Shown one piece after another: positions 55,128 to 64,000 of a stretch of DNA of 64,000 nucleotides (within the stretch, counting starts at the first letter, position 1; every line of letters begins with the position of its first letter). Under the pieces are notes generated by a model that saw only the letters and a list, made by a program, of their open reading frames with translations, was not told where the DNA came from and did not search any database. Source of the DNA: Candidatus Obscuribacterales bacterium (GTDB taxonomy: Bacteria > Cyanobacteriota > Vampirovibrionia > Obscuribacterales > Obscuribacteraceae); the NCBI GenBank assembly GCA_019752635.1, contig JAIELX010000032.1, forward strand, positions 186,001-250,000, written 5' to 3'. Position numbers and translations under genes: made by a program.

Positions 55128-56576
55128 ATGAATAATCTCACCGATGACGATGAGATATCAATCCATCTGGAGCAAGATCCCCTCATTGGGCAAACTCTAG
55201 CCGGGCGCTATGGAATAGTTTCGATCATCGGGCGCGGAGGCATGGGTGTTGTCTACAAAGCAAAGCACCTGGCCATGGATCGATTCGTGGCGGTAAAGAC
55301 CTTGCATATCGGTGGCGACCCTGAAGCACTGCGACGCTTTCAACAAGAGGCTAAAGCCGTCAGTCAGGTAAAGCACCCGCACACCGTCACTTTGTACGAT
55401 TTCGGCGTCAGTTCCGAGGGGCAGCCATTCCTGGTGATGGAGCTGCTTAACGGCATCAGTTTGCGAGAAGCATTGAAAGAAGGACCGCTCAACTTGACGC
55501 GGGCGAACGAAATTTTCCAGCAGGTGGTCGAAGCTCTGAGTTGCGCACATGAGGCCGGTGTCGTTCACAAAGACCTGAAGCCGGAAAACATCATGCTCAG
55601 CCAAAAGCCGGGATTCGGTCCCGACTGGGTCCACGTGCTCGATTTCGGCATTTCCACTATGTCATCATCGACAGACCGTCCGACCGGACTGCCACGCGAG
55701 CTCGGCAAAATTGTAGGCAGCCCGCCCTATATGAGCCCGGAGCAATGCTCACTAAGCGATGTAGACCATCGCAGCGACATTTACTCTTTGGCTATCTGTT
55801 TGTTCGAATGCTTATCGGGCGGCTTTCCGTACAAAGCACGAACAGCAATTGAATTACTGGAATGCCATATTGCGGGCAAACCACGCGCTTTGCGCGAAAT
55901 AAATGTCAACACAAGTACATACGAGTCCGTGTCCCAATTGATTAATAAGGCACTGGAAAAGAAACCTGACAGAAGGCACGAGCACATCAAACTTTTTGGT
56001 GCCGAACTTGAAGAAGCTGTTTTGACTGATTCAAAGCGCGGATTGGCGCTGAAAGATCGCATCAGCATGGAGGTGCCGCGCACAGCTGAGTTTGCCGATC
56101 TCAACAAAGAGATTATCGACGGACTTGAAGATGAGGACAGACACGGCAAAGCGCTCAATCTCCTCAATCAGCTTCGTCATATGATCTACGGCGATGAGGG
56201 TCCTCATAAAGACGCAAAGGAAGGAGAAAAGATTGTCTTCTTCGAGTGCCCCCACTGTAAAGCCGAAACACAGCCGGACTTGTCTTTGTGCCTCTGCTGC
56301 GGTCGCAGCCTTGCCACCAAAGATGATTTCAGCAAATTGCGCGCAGCGCGCGGTGATTTCAGTTTGCCCAAGCAAAAATCGCAGCAAAAAGAGACGCCAA
56401 AGGTGTCGCGTGAATTCAGCCAGCGAACCAAAGCAGCAATGGTTAAAACAGGAAGGGCATGGACGCGTTCCCTTGGTCTGCTTTTTCTCGGTCTGATTCT
56501 AATAGTTTGCGTATTCGTTGTGTCCGGTGGCTATCAATTGGTAGTGTCCAATTTCAAACATCCGGCTCGCAATTAA
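55128..56576 (+). CDS. Ser/Thr protein kinase with C-terminal zinc ribbon and membrane tail
   Basis: 482 residues. Kinase domain about 28-295: glycine loop GRGGMGVVY, Lys57, HKDLKPEN with Asp149 (Lys replaces the Arg of HRD), DFG with Asp172, and SPEQ. A helical linker follows, then a four-Cys ribbon (Cys374, Cys377, Cys388, Cys391) and one membrane helix at about 449-470 near the C-terminus with almost nothing outside. So the kinase is tail-anchored facing the cytoplasm, with no extracellular sensor. The stop overlaps the convergent gene by four bases. Confidence 0.93.
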   Translation: MNNLTDDDEISIHLEQDPLIGQTLAGRYGIVSIIGRGGMGVVYKAKHLAMDRFVAVKTLHIGGDPEALRRFQQEAKAVSQVKHPHTVTLYDFGVSSEGQPFLVMELLNGISLREALKEGPLNLTRANEIFQQVVEALSCAHEAGVVHKDLKPENIMLSQKPGFGPDWVHVLDFGISTMSSSTDRPTGLPRELGKIVGSPPYMSPEQCSLSDVDHRSDIYSLAICLFECLSGGFPYKARTAIELLECHIAGKPRALREINVNTSTYESVSQLINKALEKKPDRRHEHIKLFGAELEEAVLTDSKRGLALKDRISMEVPRTAEFADLNKEIIDGLEDEDRHGKALNLLNQLRHMIYGDEGPHKDAKEGEKIVFFECPHCKAETQPDLSLCLCCGRSLATKDDFSKLRAARGDFSLPKQKSQQKETPKVSREFSQRTKAAMVKTGRAWTRSLGLLFLGLILIVCVFVVSGGYQLVVSNFKHPARN

Positions 56577-56872
56577 CTAGGCTTCCACTTGCCGCCCATG
56601 GACTGGCCGATGCGAAACCCCTGAATCAAATTCGTGCGCGATAGTTGATACAGCTCATTGAGTGCCGAGGGATCGTCGATACCGTATTTGCTGGCAATGG
56701 CATTGACTTGCTGCATTGCCACTGCGGAGAAGTAGATGAATACTTCTTCGCGAACCTCACCCATACCCTGGTTCGGCAACCGCAAAATTGCCTTACCGAA
56801 GTCATTATTGACCGCTTCTACAATTTGTTGATCAAGCAATTCGTCGTAGAACGAATCGATCTTCCTGCCCAT
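56573..56872 (-). CDS. Small hypothetical protein
   Basis: 99 residues, helical and soluble, not recognised; ATG after GGTGAT. Its N-terminus MGRKIDSFYDELLDQQIVEAV and middle VFIYFSAVAMQQVNAIASKYG suggest a compact helical fold. Convergent with the kinase gene, four-base overlap. Confidence 0.6.
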   Translation of the reverse strand: MGRKIDSFYDELLDQQIVEAVNNDFGKAILRLPNQGMGEVREEVFIYFSAVAMQQVNAIASKYGIDDPSALNELYQLSRTNLIQGFRIGQSMGGKWKPS

Positions 56873-56938
56873 TACGTCATCACCTGTGTTGCACGTATAA
56901 GTTAGCGCTTGATTACAGTCCTGTGCTTTAGAATCTTA

Positions 56939-57601
56939 TCAATCGAGCAGATCCAGCGCTCGCCGAACCTCCTGAATATCTCTCCACATGTGCCACTTGG
57001 GGCTACCTTGCTCTCGTGAATCATTTCTAAGCAGATAAGAAGGATGAAACACTGCCATTAATTTAGCACCGGAAGGGTGGTCAATCCACTTTCCTCTTAG
57101 CCGACTAATCGGCTCTTTTACCTTCAGTACGCCTTGGACCGCAGTGGAGCCTGCAAGTAAGATCAACTTCGGCTTGATGAAATCAATTTGCGCTTCCAGA
57201 AACGGCCGGCAGCGCTCCATTTCCTCGGGTGCTGGAACTCGATTCCCGGGGGGTCTGCATTTTACGACATTGCAAATATAAGTTTGCGTTTTGCGATCGA
57301 TACCGACGGACTCCAATATTTTGTCGAGCAACTGTCCGGCACGCCCGACAAAAGGCAGCCCCGTCAGATCTTCCTGCTGCCCCGGTCCCTCACCGATTAT
57401 CATCAACTTAGCGGCAGGGTTTCCATCGCAGAAAACTACATTTGTACGCTGCTGACACAGTCCGCACGCCTGACAAGACATTGCAGCGGTCCTGGCATCC
57501 TCAAGACTGTCAAACACAACAGGAACAATGGATTTAGAGGCTTTCGCCGCGGACGATTTTTCTCGCCCGCCTGAAATCAAAGGCAATTGCTGTTGACTCA
57601 A
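56939..57601 (-). CDS. Family 4 uracil-DNA glycosylase (iron-sulfur)
   Basis: 220 residues from TTG with GGAG six bases upstream. The family-4 motif GEGPGQQEDLTGLPFVGRAG is present, the FeS-binding cysteines lie in CQACGLC and later C..., and the C-terminal AVFHPSYLLRN box has the DNA-binding His. It removes uracil from DNA in base excision repair. Confidence 0.95.
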   Translation of the reverse strand: MSQQQLPLISGGREKSSAAKASKSIVPVVFDSLEDARTAAMSCQACGLCQQRTNVVFCDGNPAAKLMIIGEGPGQQEDLTGLPFVGRAGQLLDKILESVGIDRKTQTYICNVVKCRPPGNRVPAPEEMERCRPFLEAQIDFIKPKLILLAGSTAVQGVLKVKEPISRLRGKWIDHPSGAKLMAVFHPSYLLRNDSREQGSPKWHMWRDIQEVRRALDLLD

Positions 57602-57769
57602 GCAGATCTCCTTCCAAACATATTCATTGGAGGCTTATTGCATATGCACCGAATGTGGTGCGCGGAGAACGGCTTGATACTAACACAATGATGAGAAATT
57701 TGGCCAAGCAGAGAGTACAGTCAACAAGCGCAGGAAACGAGGCGACCGCAGCACCTGAACACCGCGCGC

Positions 57770-58813
57770 CTATGAACGAATTTCTGCCGCACCGGAGTGA
57801 ACAACAGGCGCCAGCGTATTATCGAGTCCGGGGTATTCCATCGTCGGAATAACAGTGACAAAATCACTAGTGGATATACCGCACACCTGATACTCGAGCG
57901 AACCGGGATCAAGGAGCAGGCAGCTCTCAGCAATCCGCGCAAACGCATCGGGATCCCCGGTGGTAAAGAACGCACAACGCTTGTAAATGTTGTCTACTCC
58001 GGCGTCGAACTGAGCAGACGGGCTTTCGTGAAACAACTCCAGCCGAAGATACTCAGCGGGATCGACCAGTACAACCGATGAAGGCAGCTGAGCCCGAAAA
58101 GCCTCCCTCATGAATGGAAAATGAGTACAACCTAAGACAACAGCGTCGAAAGCGCTCGGGTCGCCCAGGTTCTCGATGCAGCGACGCACCGCATCCATGG
58201 CCGGAGCATCGTTGAAGTGCCCGCCCTCCACCAGAGGTACAAGTTCAGGACAAGGCACTTCCAGCACGCTCACATCAGGGCTGACGGCAGCCATGGCCCG
58301 GGAGAACGCCCCGGAACGACAGGTGGCGCTGGTGGCAAAAACAGCGACGCGCCTGTATCTGGCGCAGTGAATCGAAACAGGTCTAATCAGATCATGAACG
58401 GGCAGCGGTGTGCGATGTCGCACAATGGACCCGGCGATCGCTGCCGAAGTATTGCAAGCCATGACCAGCCGATCCACGGCAGACTCGACAAGCCAATGCG
58501 CCGTCTGTTCGGCAAAGATACCTATTTCCGCAGGAGTTCGGTTGCCGTAGGGGCAACGCGCCGTATCCGCCACATAAACGAAGCTGGCATCCTGAGTCAA
58601 ACAACCGGCCAACTGCCGCAACACCGACAATCCACCGGCGCCGGAATCAAACAGTCCGATGCGCAAGGGTTTTGGCTCACCTATATGCGCTCCGGTGGCT
58701 CGGCAAGCCTCACCGCCTCCGCGCGTAGACAGCGGCGTTTCGCTCTCACGGCTCCTCGCCGCTCGAGCCTCACTGCTCCCATTTTGATCGTGTCGGGGAC
58801 TCTCTTCGTTCAT
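57770..58813 (-). CDS. murI: Glutamate racemase with N-terminal extension
   Basis: 347 residues, against about 265 for the family. The core starts at residue 51 with RIGLFDSGAGGLSV (Asp56, Ser57); the two catalytic Cys are Cys120 (ACNTSA) and Cys229 (GCTHFP). It supplies D-glutamate for peptidoglycan. The first about 50 residues are polar, Glu/Arg/Ser/Gly-rich and without family match; no other ATG or good ribosome site is seen nearer the core, so either a real tail or a missed non-ATG start. Confidence 0.94.
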   Translation of the reverse strand: MNEESPRHDQNGSSEARAARSRESETPLSTRGGGEACRATGAHIGEPKPLRIGLFDSGAGGLSVLRQLAGCLTQDASFVYVADTARCPYGNRTPAEIGIFAEQTAHWLVESAVDRLVMACNTSAAIAGSIVRHRTPLPVHDLIRPVSIHCARYRRVAVFATSATCRSGAFSRAMAAVSPDVSVLEVPCPELVPLVEGGHFNDAPAMDAVRRCIENLGDPSAFDAVVLGCTHFPFMREAFRAQLPSSVVLVDPAEYLRLELFHESPSAQFDAGVDNIYKRCAFFTTGDPDAFARIAESCLLLDPGSLEYQVCGISTSDFVTVIPTMEYPGLDNTLAPVVHSGAAEIRS

Positions 58814-58855
58814 GGTTTCTCTACGTCGAACCGGGTGCTATTTCAGTTATAGAGG

Positions 58856-58873
58856 CTCACCGTTAAAGGTGAG
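58856..58873. terminator. Short hairpin between the amidase and murI
   Basis: CTCACC (58856-58861) pairs with GGTGAG (58868-58873). It lies 15 bases beyond the amidase start region's opposite end, between the amidase stop and the murI start on the minus strand. No T-run, so weak. Confidence 0.3.
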
Positions 58874-58887
58874 TAAAGAATTTTGCT

Positions 58888-61185
58888 TTATCTGGTAAAG
58901 ATGTGAGGAATCACACTGGCAGATTCGCTTCTTGTAGGTGCCGCTGATGGTAAATCAACGCTTTTACGCTCGTCTTGGCCTTTGCGGGCAAGATTTCGCG
59001 ACTCCGATAGATAGAAGATAATACCTTGCCCTAGAGCTTCTGCCACCTTGCCTTGATAGTCACTGGACATTAATTTCTCGCGTTCCTGCTTGTTGGAAAT
59101 GAACCCGACTTCCGCCAGAATGGCTGGATGAGGGGTGTGATTCACAACATAAAATCGTGCTTTTCTAACGTTGCGATCAGGAACGGCCAGGTGACCAACC
59201 AGAGCACCATGAATCTTCTGCGCCAACAGCCTGCTGCAATCATTCTGGTAATAAGTCTCGATACCACGGATCCCCGAATCGCTTTCCAGTGAATTGATGT
59301 GGACACTGACAAACGCATCCGGTTTTACAGAATTAGTGATACGAACCCGCTCTTCCAGCGATACGAATGTGTCGTCGCTACGAGTCATTATCACACGCAT
59401 GCCGCGGGCTTCCAGATTCTTCTTCAGTTTGCAGGTGATGCCCAGGGTCATGTCCTTCTCACGCAAATCACCACGTTGAGCGCCGGGATCGCTGCCCCCG
59501 TGCCCGGCATCAAGCACAACCGTGCAGGTGCCGGTCGAGGCGGAGAAGTTCGCAGCGGCAGGGAAACTGGATTCGGTTAGTGTCAGCGCCATGGACGTTC
59601 GATCGGCACTCAATTCTTCTTTCACGGCTACCCCCGCTTTGGCCAGATCCAGAACGATGCGCACGGAACTGTCGCCATCCGGCATGCCGCTTCGTACCGC
59701 ACTCAACACAGCCGGTGCCGGACTCTCAGGGATGTTCATGTCTAGAGACGGAGCGCCATCAATGAAATCGACCACATATCGTTCGGGCTCAGAAAGTCTG
59801 AAACTGCGGTATCTCATCGGGCCGGCGCCCCTCACTATTAACTGTAGCGGTTGAGTCCCGGCAAAGCTGATAGACGGTGAAACATTCGCAAAGGGTTCCA
59901 CCACAGGCTGGCAATCATCAATTGGCTCAACCCGAGCAAGTTTGCGGTCAGGGGCGGCGGGCGGAATTTTGGCAACGCCCTTTTCGCCGCCCCTGGTCTC
60001 TCCCGGTTTCGGCGAGGCCGGAGTGCTGAACTGCTGGAAATCCGGCGCTCTAGGCGGCAAGCCCCTGTCGGAAGCATCAGTGCGAATTGGCGTCTCGCTC
60101 TTCTTGCTGTTCAGCTGTGGTAGCGGCGACTCGCTTTTCTTGGTGGTCAAAGGCTTCAGGGGTTTCTCCTCTGAGGGCTCGCTCAGCTCCGCTGCGGTCG
60201 AATGACGCCGGCGAAACGCGGGTGCAAGGGGCGGAAACACGGACGAAAGGCGCGAGAAGGGATTGCGAGAGCGTTTCTCCCCGGGCGCATCCTCCGCTTG
60301 CGTAACCGGCTCGCCCGCAGGAGCAAGCGGAACGTCCACGCTACCGGGGGTTGCGCGAACGCCATTCGGCGCCGGCGGCGCAACTTTCTTCTCCACGGGC
60401 TTTTCAGCAACTTTTACCAACGGGGGCACCCGTTCAAGCACCGCATCGCGAGCAACGCCGCCACCGGGGACGGGAATAGCCGGGCGCAATACCGGCAGCC
60501 GGGATAGCGGGGGCGGCTCCTTCTTGTCTGATAACTTCTTATCGGAACGCCGCGCAATTTCAGCGTCGAGACTTTGCAATATTGAATTGCTTTGCTTGGG
60601 TGCAGGCAGCGGTATATATCTGCCGGCTATATTTCGGGATGATGTTTCACCCTGGTCGGAGTTTCGCATGACATTCCGGCTAGCTGGCTGCGGCGATTTT
60701 GCATTCACAGTTTCCGCAACATCAACCTTATTTCTTTCTTCAAGCCGGGGAAATCGAACGATCAGCACATCACCTTCAGCGTGCAAATCAATCTTTCTTA
60801 GCATTGCCGGATTAGATGTAGTTATGGAAATGCGAAAGATCGGTGGACTCGTTTGGAACTGCCCTATCCTCACCGATTCTACCAATCGGTTGTGAGGGTG
60901 AATAATGCTGGAAGGCTGATTCCAGACCAATTCCGGAAAGTCCACACACATGACGGTCTGCCCCGCCGTCCCCGGAAAGTACTGAATTACAGGCACCGGC
61001 AGTGGTTGCTTGCCTCTGATTCGCAGGGAAATGCAGTCCCCTGAGGAATCTTCCACCGCACTAACTACTCGTCCGGGAATACCGAAGCCGAAGTCCCGCT
61101 CCTGCGCGTGCAATCCTGAAGGCAGAAGCATTTCACTGATGGAGAGAAGGACGCAAGTTGCTATCCATCTCGATCTTAGCGACAT
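58888..61185 (-). CDS. N-acetylmuramoyl-L-alanine amidase with AMIN-like domains
   Basis: 765 residues; ATG with AGGTGG upstream. Signal peptide 1-28. Two AMIN-like beta-rich segments (about 35-135 and 430-535) flank a long Pro/Lys/Ser-rich disordered linker. The Amidase_3 catalytic domain (about 548-725) shows LDAGHGG with a zinc His, the zinc Glu in REKD, SVHINS with the next His, and the catalytic Glu in ILAEVGFIS. It cleaves peptidoglycan cross-bridge stems from glycan during cell division. Larger than E. coli AmiC because of the linker. Confidence 0.95.
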   Translation of the reverse strand: MSLRSRWIATCVLLSISEMLLPSGLHAQERDFGFGIPGRVVSAVEDSSGDCISLRIRGKQPLPVPVIQYFPGTAGQTVMCVDFPELVWNQPSSIIHPHNRLVESVRIGQFQTSPPIFRISITTSNPAMLRKIDLHAEGDVLIVRFPRLEERNKVDVAETVNAKSPQPASRNVMRNSDQGETSSRNIAGRYIPLPAPKQSNSILQSLDAEIARRSDKKLSDKKEPPPLSRLPVLRPAIPVPGGGVARDAVLERVPPLVKVAEKPVEKKVAPPAPNGVRATPGSVDVPLAPAGEPVTQAEDAPGEKRSRNPFSRLSSVFPPLAPAFRRRHSTAAELSEPSEEKPLKPLTTKKSESPLPQLNSKKSETPIRTDASDRGLPPRAPDFQQFSTPASPKPGETRGGEKGVAKIPPAAPDRKLARVEPIDDCQPVVEPFANVSPSISFAGTQPLQLIVRGAGPMRYRSFRLSEPERYVVDFIDGAPSLDMNIPESPAPAVLSAVRSGMPDGDSSVRIVLDLAKAGVAVKEELSADRTSMALTLTESSFPAAANFSASTGTCTVVLDAGHGGSDPGAQRGDLREKDMTLGITCKLKKNLEARGMRVIMTRSDDTFVSLEERVRITNSVKPDAFVSVHINSLESDSGIRGIETYYQNDCSRLLAQKIHGALVGHLAVPDRNVRKARFYVVNHTPHPAILAEVGFISNKQEREKLMSSDYQGKVAEALGQGIIFYLSESRNLARKGQDERKSVDLPSAAPTRSESASVIPHIFTR

Positions 61186-61506
61186 GAACCCACCTTAACC
61201 TTCCCGCCGGCCCAATTTTAACATGATTGGCAAGCGCTCTCCGGCTTTCATCGCCCCCTCCGCTTGACTTGGCTTTGCCACCACTGGCGAGGCTAGTTAA
61301 AAAATGTTCGGCGGAAGCTTTTTAATTGATCTGGTAACCTTCAAAACCTTGTCCAAACGATATCTACATGAGACCGACCGGTGCTGTGGAAGTTCCCGTC
61401 GGATTCTAATTTTCTCAAGAAGAAAAAGTTCGGATATTTCGGAATGCAGTGGCTTTCCGATAATAATTAGTCGAGTCCAAGGATACTTGCGGAGGGAATT
61501 GCTGCA
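61186..61506. other. Leader region between the amidase and hppA
   Basis: 321 bases between divergent genes. It should carry the promoters of both. GGAGGG precedes the hppA ATG. Several TTGAC-like hexamers occur (for example TTGACT at about 61265), but none has a good -10 at a proper distance. No stable stem was seen beyond a six-base one near 61410. Confidence 0.4.
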
Positions 61507-63597
61507 ATGACAGGCCAGGGAGATCTAGAAATGGCGCTTACGTGGGCGCCAATCGCATGTGCGACGGGCGCAATTATTTACGGAGCCGCTGTCGGTGCGT
61601 GGGTGGTTAAGCTCCCTGCTGGCAATGCGCGAATGCAGGAGATTGCGGCTGCTATTCAAGAAGGTGCAAACGCTTACATGAAGCGTCAATACATCTCCGT
61701 ATTAGTTGTAGGCATAGTTCTTTTCGGTATCATCGCCGCCTGCCTCAATATGACTACCGCAATCGGATTCGCAATCGGAGCGCTTTTCAGCGGTCTGGCC
61801 GGTTTCATCGGCATGATCGTGTCAGTGCGCGCGAACGTCAGAACAGCAGAAGCTGCTCGCGACGGTCTATCTAAAGCACTAAACGTTGCATTCAAGGGCG
61901 GTTCGGTAACCGGACTTCTGGTTGTCGGTCTTGGTTTGCTGGGCGTTGCCGGATTCTACATGGTGACCAAGGATGTAAATGCATTGGTCGGGCTGGGCTT
62001 CGGAGCAAGCTTGATCTCAGTATTTGCTCGACTTGGTGGTGGCATCTACACCAAAGCAGCGGACGTCGGCGCCGACCTTGTCGGTAAAGTGGAAGCAGGA
62101 ATTCCTGAAGACGATCCACGCAACCCTGCCGTTATCGCAGACAACGTAGGCGACAACGTAGGCGACTGCGCCGGCATGGCAGCCGACTTGTTTGAGACGT
62201 ACGCAGTTACAGCGATTGCAACCATGCTTCTGGCCAGCATTGAATTCAAAACACAAATTGCCGGCGGCAACAGCAATATTCTTCTCTATCCATTAGTACT
62301 AGGCGGCGTGTCCATTATCGCTTCAATCATCGGCACATTCTTCGTGCGATTGGGAAGCAACAAGAACATTATGGGTGCGCTTTACGTAGGTTTGATCGTT
62401 TCCGGTGTATTGGCTGCGGGTGCTTTCTACCCGGTGACCATGCAAATGATGAACGCCGAAGGCATGAACCCGATGAACTACTGGCTGTCATCGCTGGTTG
62501 GACTGGTAGTGACCGGATTGCTGGTGTGGATTACCGAATACTACACTTCAACTGACTATGGTCCGGTCAGATACATCGCCAAGTCTTCCGAAACCGGTCA
62601 CGCGACTAACATTATCGCCGGGCTGGCTGTTTCGATGGAAGCAACAGCGTTGCCGGTGCTCTCAATCGTAGCCGGTATCGTTACCGCCTATGCACTTTCC
62701 GGAATCTTCGGTGTCGCGCTCGCCGCTATGTCCATGCTCAGCATGGCCGGCATTATCGTTGCAATTGACTCATATGGACCGATCACCGACAACGCCGGTG
62801 GTATAGCAGAAATGGCCGAACTGCCGAAAGAAGTTCGCGCAGTCACCGATCCACTAGATGCTGTGGGCAACACCACCAAAGCTGTGACAAAAGGCTATGC
62901 TATCGGTTCCGCCGGTCTGGCCGCAATCGTGTTGTTCAGCTCCTACACTCAAGAACTGAAGGCTCACGCTGAGCACAATGGTGTCGATATCACCAAGCTC
63001 AACTTCCAACTGGACAATCCTTATGTAATTGCCGGCTTGTTCATCGGCGGCTTGATCCCCTTCCTCTTCGCGGCAATGGCTATGAAGGCAGTTGGTGAAG
63101 CAGGCGGTTTGGTCGTTGACGAAGTACGTCGCCAGTTCCGAGAGAAACCGGGCATCATGGATGGTACCGCTAAGCCCGACTATGGCACCTGCGTCGACAT
63201 CGTGACCAAAGCAGCTATCAGCAAGATGATCGTTCCCGCTTTGATGCCTGTTTTGACCCCGATCCTAATCGCGGCACTGGGCGCCCTGTGGTTGAACCAG
63301 GCTCTTCCTGGCGAATTCGCAGCAGCGAAGATTATCGGCGGCGTTCTCGTCGGGTCAATCATCACCGGTATCTTCGTGGCAGTGAGCATGACCTCCGGCG
63401 GCGGCGCTTGGGACAATGCCAAGAAGTACATTGAAGAGGGACACCATGGCGGCAAAGGTTCGGATGCCCACAAAGCAGCCGTCACCGGCGATACCGTCGG
63501 CGACCCTTATAAGGACACTGCCGGTCCGGCAATCAATCCGATGATCAAGATTCTGAACATCGTTGCTTTGCTGCTGGTTTCGTTCCTGGTCAAGTAG
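61507..63597 (+). CDS. hppA: Membrane-bound proton-translocating pyrophosphatase
   Basis: 696 residues, about 16 membrane helices. The PPi-binding signature [19 protein letters not shown] and the [14 protein letters not shown] end motif are intact. The potassium switch reads [10 protein letters not shown], with Lys458 and Thr461, the pattern of K+-independent H+-pumping members (K+-dependent ones carry Ala and Gly). A second ATG at 61531 with GGAG eight bases upstream is an alternative start. It pumps protons outward using pyrophosphate. Confidence 0.97.
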   Translation: MTGQGDLEMALTWAPIACATGAIIYGAAVGAWVVKLPAGNARMQEIAAAIQEGANAYMKRQYISVLVVGIVLFGIIAACLNMTTAIGFAIGALFSGLAGFIGMIVSVRANVRTAEAARDGLSKALNVAFKGGSVTGLLVVGLGLLGVAGFYMVTKDVNALVGLGFGASLISVFARLGGGIYTKAADVGADLVGKVEAGIPEDDPRNPAVIADNVGDNVGDCAGMAADLFETYAVTAIATMLLASIEFKTQIAGGNSNILLYPLVLGGVSIIASIIGTFFVRLGSNKNIMGALYVGLIVSGVLAAGAFYPVTMQMMNAEGMNPMNYWLSSLVGLVVTGLLVWITEYYTSTDYGPVRYIAKSSETGHATNIIAGLAVSMEATALPVLSIVAGIVTAYALSGIFGVALAAMSMLSMAGIIVAIDSYGPITDNAGGIAEMAELPKEVRAVTDPLDAVGNTTKAVTKGYAIGSAGLAAIVLFSSYTQELKAHAEHNGVDITKLNFQLDNPYVIAGLFIGGLIPFLFAAMAMKAVGEAGGLVVDEVRRQFREKPGIMDGTAKPDYGTCVDIVTKAAISKMIVPALMPVLTPILIAALGALWLNQALPGEFAAAKIIGGVLVGSIITGIFVAVSMTSGGGAWDNAKKYIEEGHHGGKGSDAHKAAVTGDTVGDPYKDTAGPAINPMIKILNIVALLLVSFLVK

Positions 63598-63610
63598 AAA
63601 TCGAATACGT

Positions 63611-63649
63611 CCAAGCAGGGATTACACCAAGGGTGTGATCCCTGCTTGG
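63611..63649 (+). terminator. Terminator after hppA
   Basis: An 18-bp stem (63611-63628 with 63632-63649, one G-T pair) with a three-base loop follows the hppA stop by 13 bases. Only a weak T-run (CTTTT about 63655-63660) follows. Confidence 0.7.
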
Positions 63650-63704
63650 CAAAGACTTTTCGGTTCTTTATCGGCAGCCGGGGCGATCAACGGCAGGAAA
63701 AAAG

Positions 63705-64000
63705 ATGCAAGTAAGGGCCGCTAATAGGCAAGACGAACCACTTATCCGCAACATAGTTTTTTCGGCGTTGGAAGAACTAGGAATTACACCTGATCCCGAC
63801 GGTCGAGACAAAGACCTTAAGAATGTCGAGCAAAGTTACTTCTGGCACGATGGCGCCTGCCTCGTTGCAGAAAGAGATGGTCAAGTTATTGGCGTTGTGG
63901 CCGCGCGCCGAGGTTCCACTGAAGATGAGCTGGAACTGGCACGCCTGGCGGTCTATCCCGCAGCGCGAAACCGAGGCGTCGGACGAGAATTGATGAAGAC
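63705..64000 (+). CDS. GNAT-family N-acetyltransferase, N-terminal part (cut by window end)
   Basis: At least 98 residues from ATG with AGGA seven bases upstream. N-terminal strand-helix start VRAANRQDEPLIRNIV, then strands ACLVAERDGQVIGVVAA, ELARLAVYP and the acetyl-CoA loop ARNRGVGREL, all as in GNAT enzymes. Substrate unknown; the C-terminal third lies outside. Confidence 0.88.
   Translation, partial: MQVRAANRQDEPLIRNIVFSALEELGITPDPDGRDKDLKNVEQSYFWHDGACLVAERDGQVIGVVAARRGSTEDELELARLAVYPAARNRGVGRELMK

Noticed and set aside
1..64000. CRISPR arrays, tRNA or rRNA genes
   Set aside because: No regularly spaced repeats, no T-arm-like GTTCGAATC pattern in a cloverleaf context and no rRNA-like segment was recognised by eye; short RNAs could still be missed.

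Overview
The window looks like chromosomal DNA from a Gram-negative bacterium of the cyanobacterial sister lineage (Vampirovibrionia/Melainabacteria, most likely Obscuribacterales-like). This placement is an inference. It rests on a SigA-type principal sigma factor, lipopolysaccharide genes (waaA, lpxK, heptosyltransferase), a secretin, many Hanks-type Ser/Thr kinases fused to TPR-like or membrane segments, TPR proteins, and roughly 50% GC. No tRNA, rRNA, CRISPR array or intact insertion sequence was recognised.

Layout. 1-4364: a translationally coupled group of a Ser/Thr kinase (5' cut off), a HerA/VirB4-like protein without a P-loop, and a prolyl oligopeptidase. 4330-8009: an OmpR-type response regulator with a 991-residue tandem histidine kinase. 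8181-11486: accessory stretch with a frameshifted small gene, a VanZ-like protein, 3-methyladenine glycosylase, a proline-rich unknown, a 13-bp inverted repeat and an MFS transporter remnant. 11487-22216: signalling island with a Ser/Thr kinase and response regulator in one operon, a divergent pair of overlapping histidine-kinase genes, a GT-C-like membrane protein and a pseudokinase. 22435-34000: rpoD, phosphoglucomutase, small membrane and TPR proteins, DinB-like protein and two acyltransferases. 34095-43419: ybaB-recR, an LPS operon (waaA-lpxK-heptosyltransferase), priA and an HNH nuclease. 43771-49090: rpsB-tsf-pyrH-frr-glmS. 49159-64000: secretin, TPR protein, hemW, another Ser/Thr kinase, uracil-DNA glycosylase, murI, an AMIN-amidase, hppA and a GNAT cut by the window end.

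The most unusual signal is a division of labour between histidine-kinase modules, seen twice. In the fused 991-residue protein, module 1 keeps the phospho-accepting His (H267) but has lost the N, G1 and G2 boxes of the ATPase. Module 2 has a complete ATPase but Gly where the His should be. In the gene pair at 14813-17735 the same split lies on two overlapping genes: the first product has His317 and a ruined ATPase, and the second has an intact ATPase with Ala at the His position. Each set lies next to an OmpR-type regulator. This suggests obligate phosphotransfer between a substrate half and a catalytic half, once within one chain and once between two proteins. Pseudo-enzymes recur elsewhere in the window: a pseudokinase at 20060-22216, an acyltransferase without its His/Asp motif at 31993-32805, and the P-loop-less ATPase relative at 520-2370.
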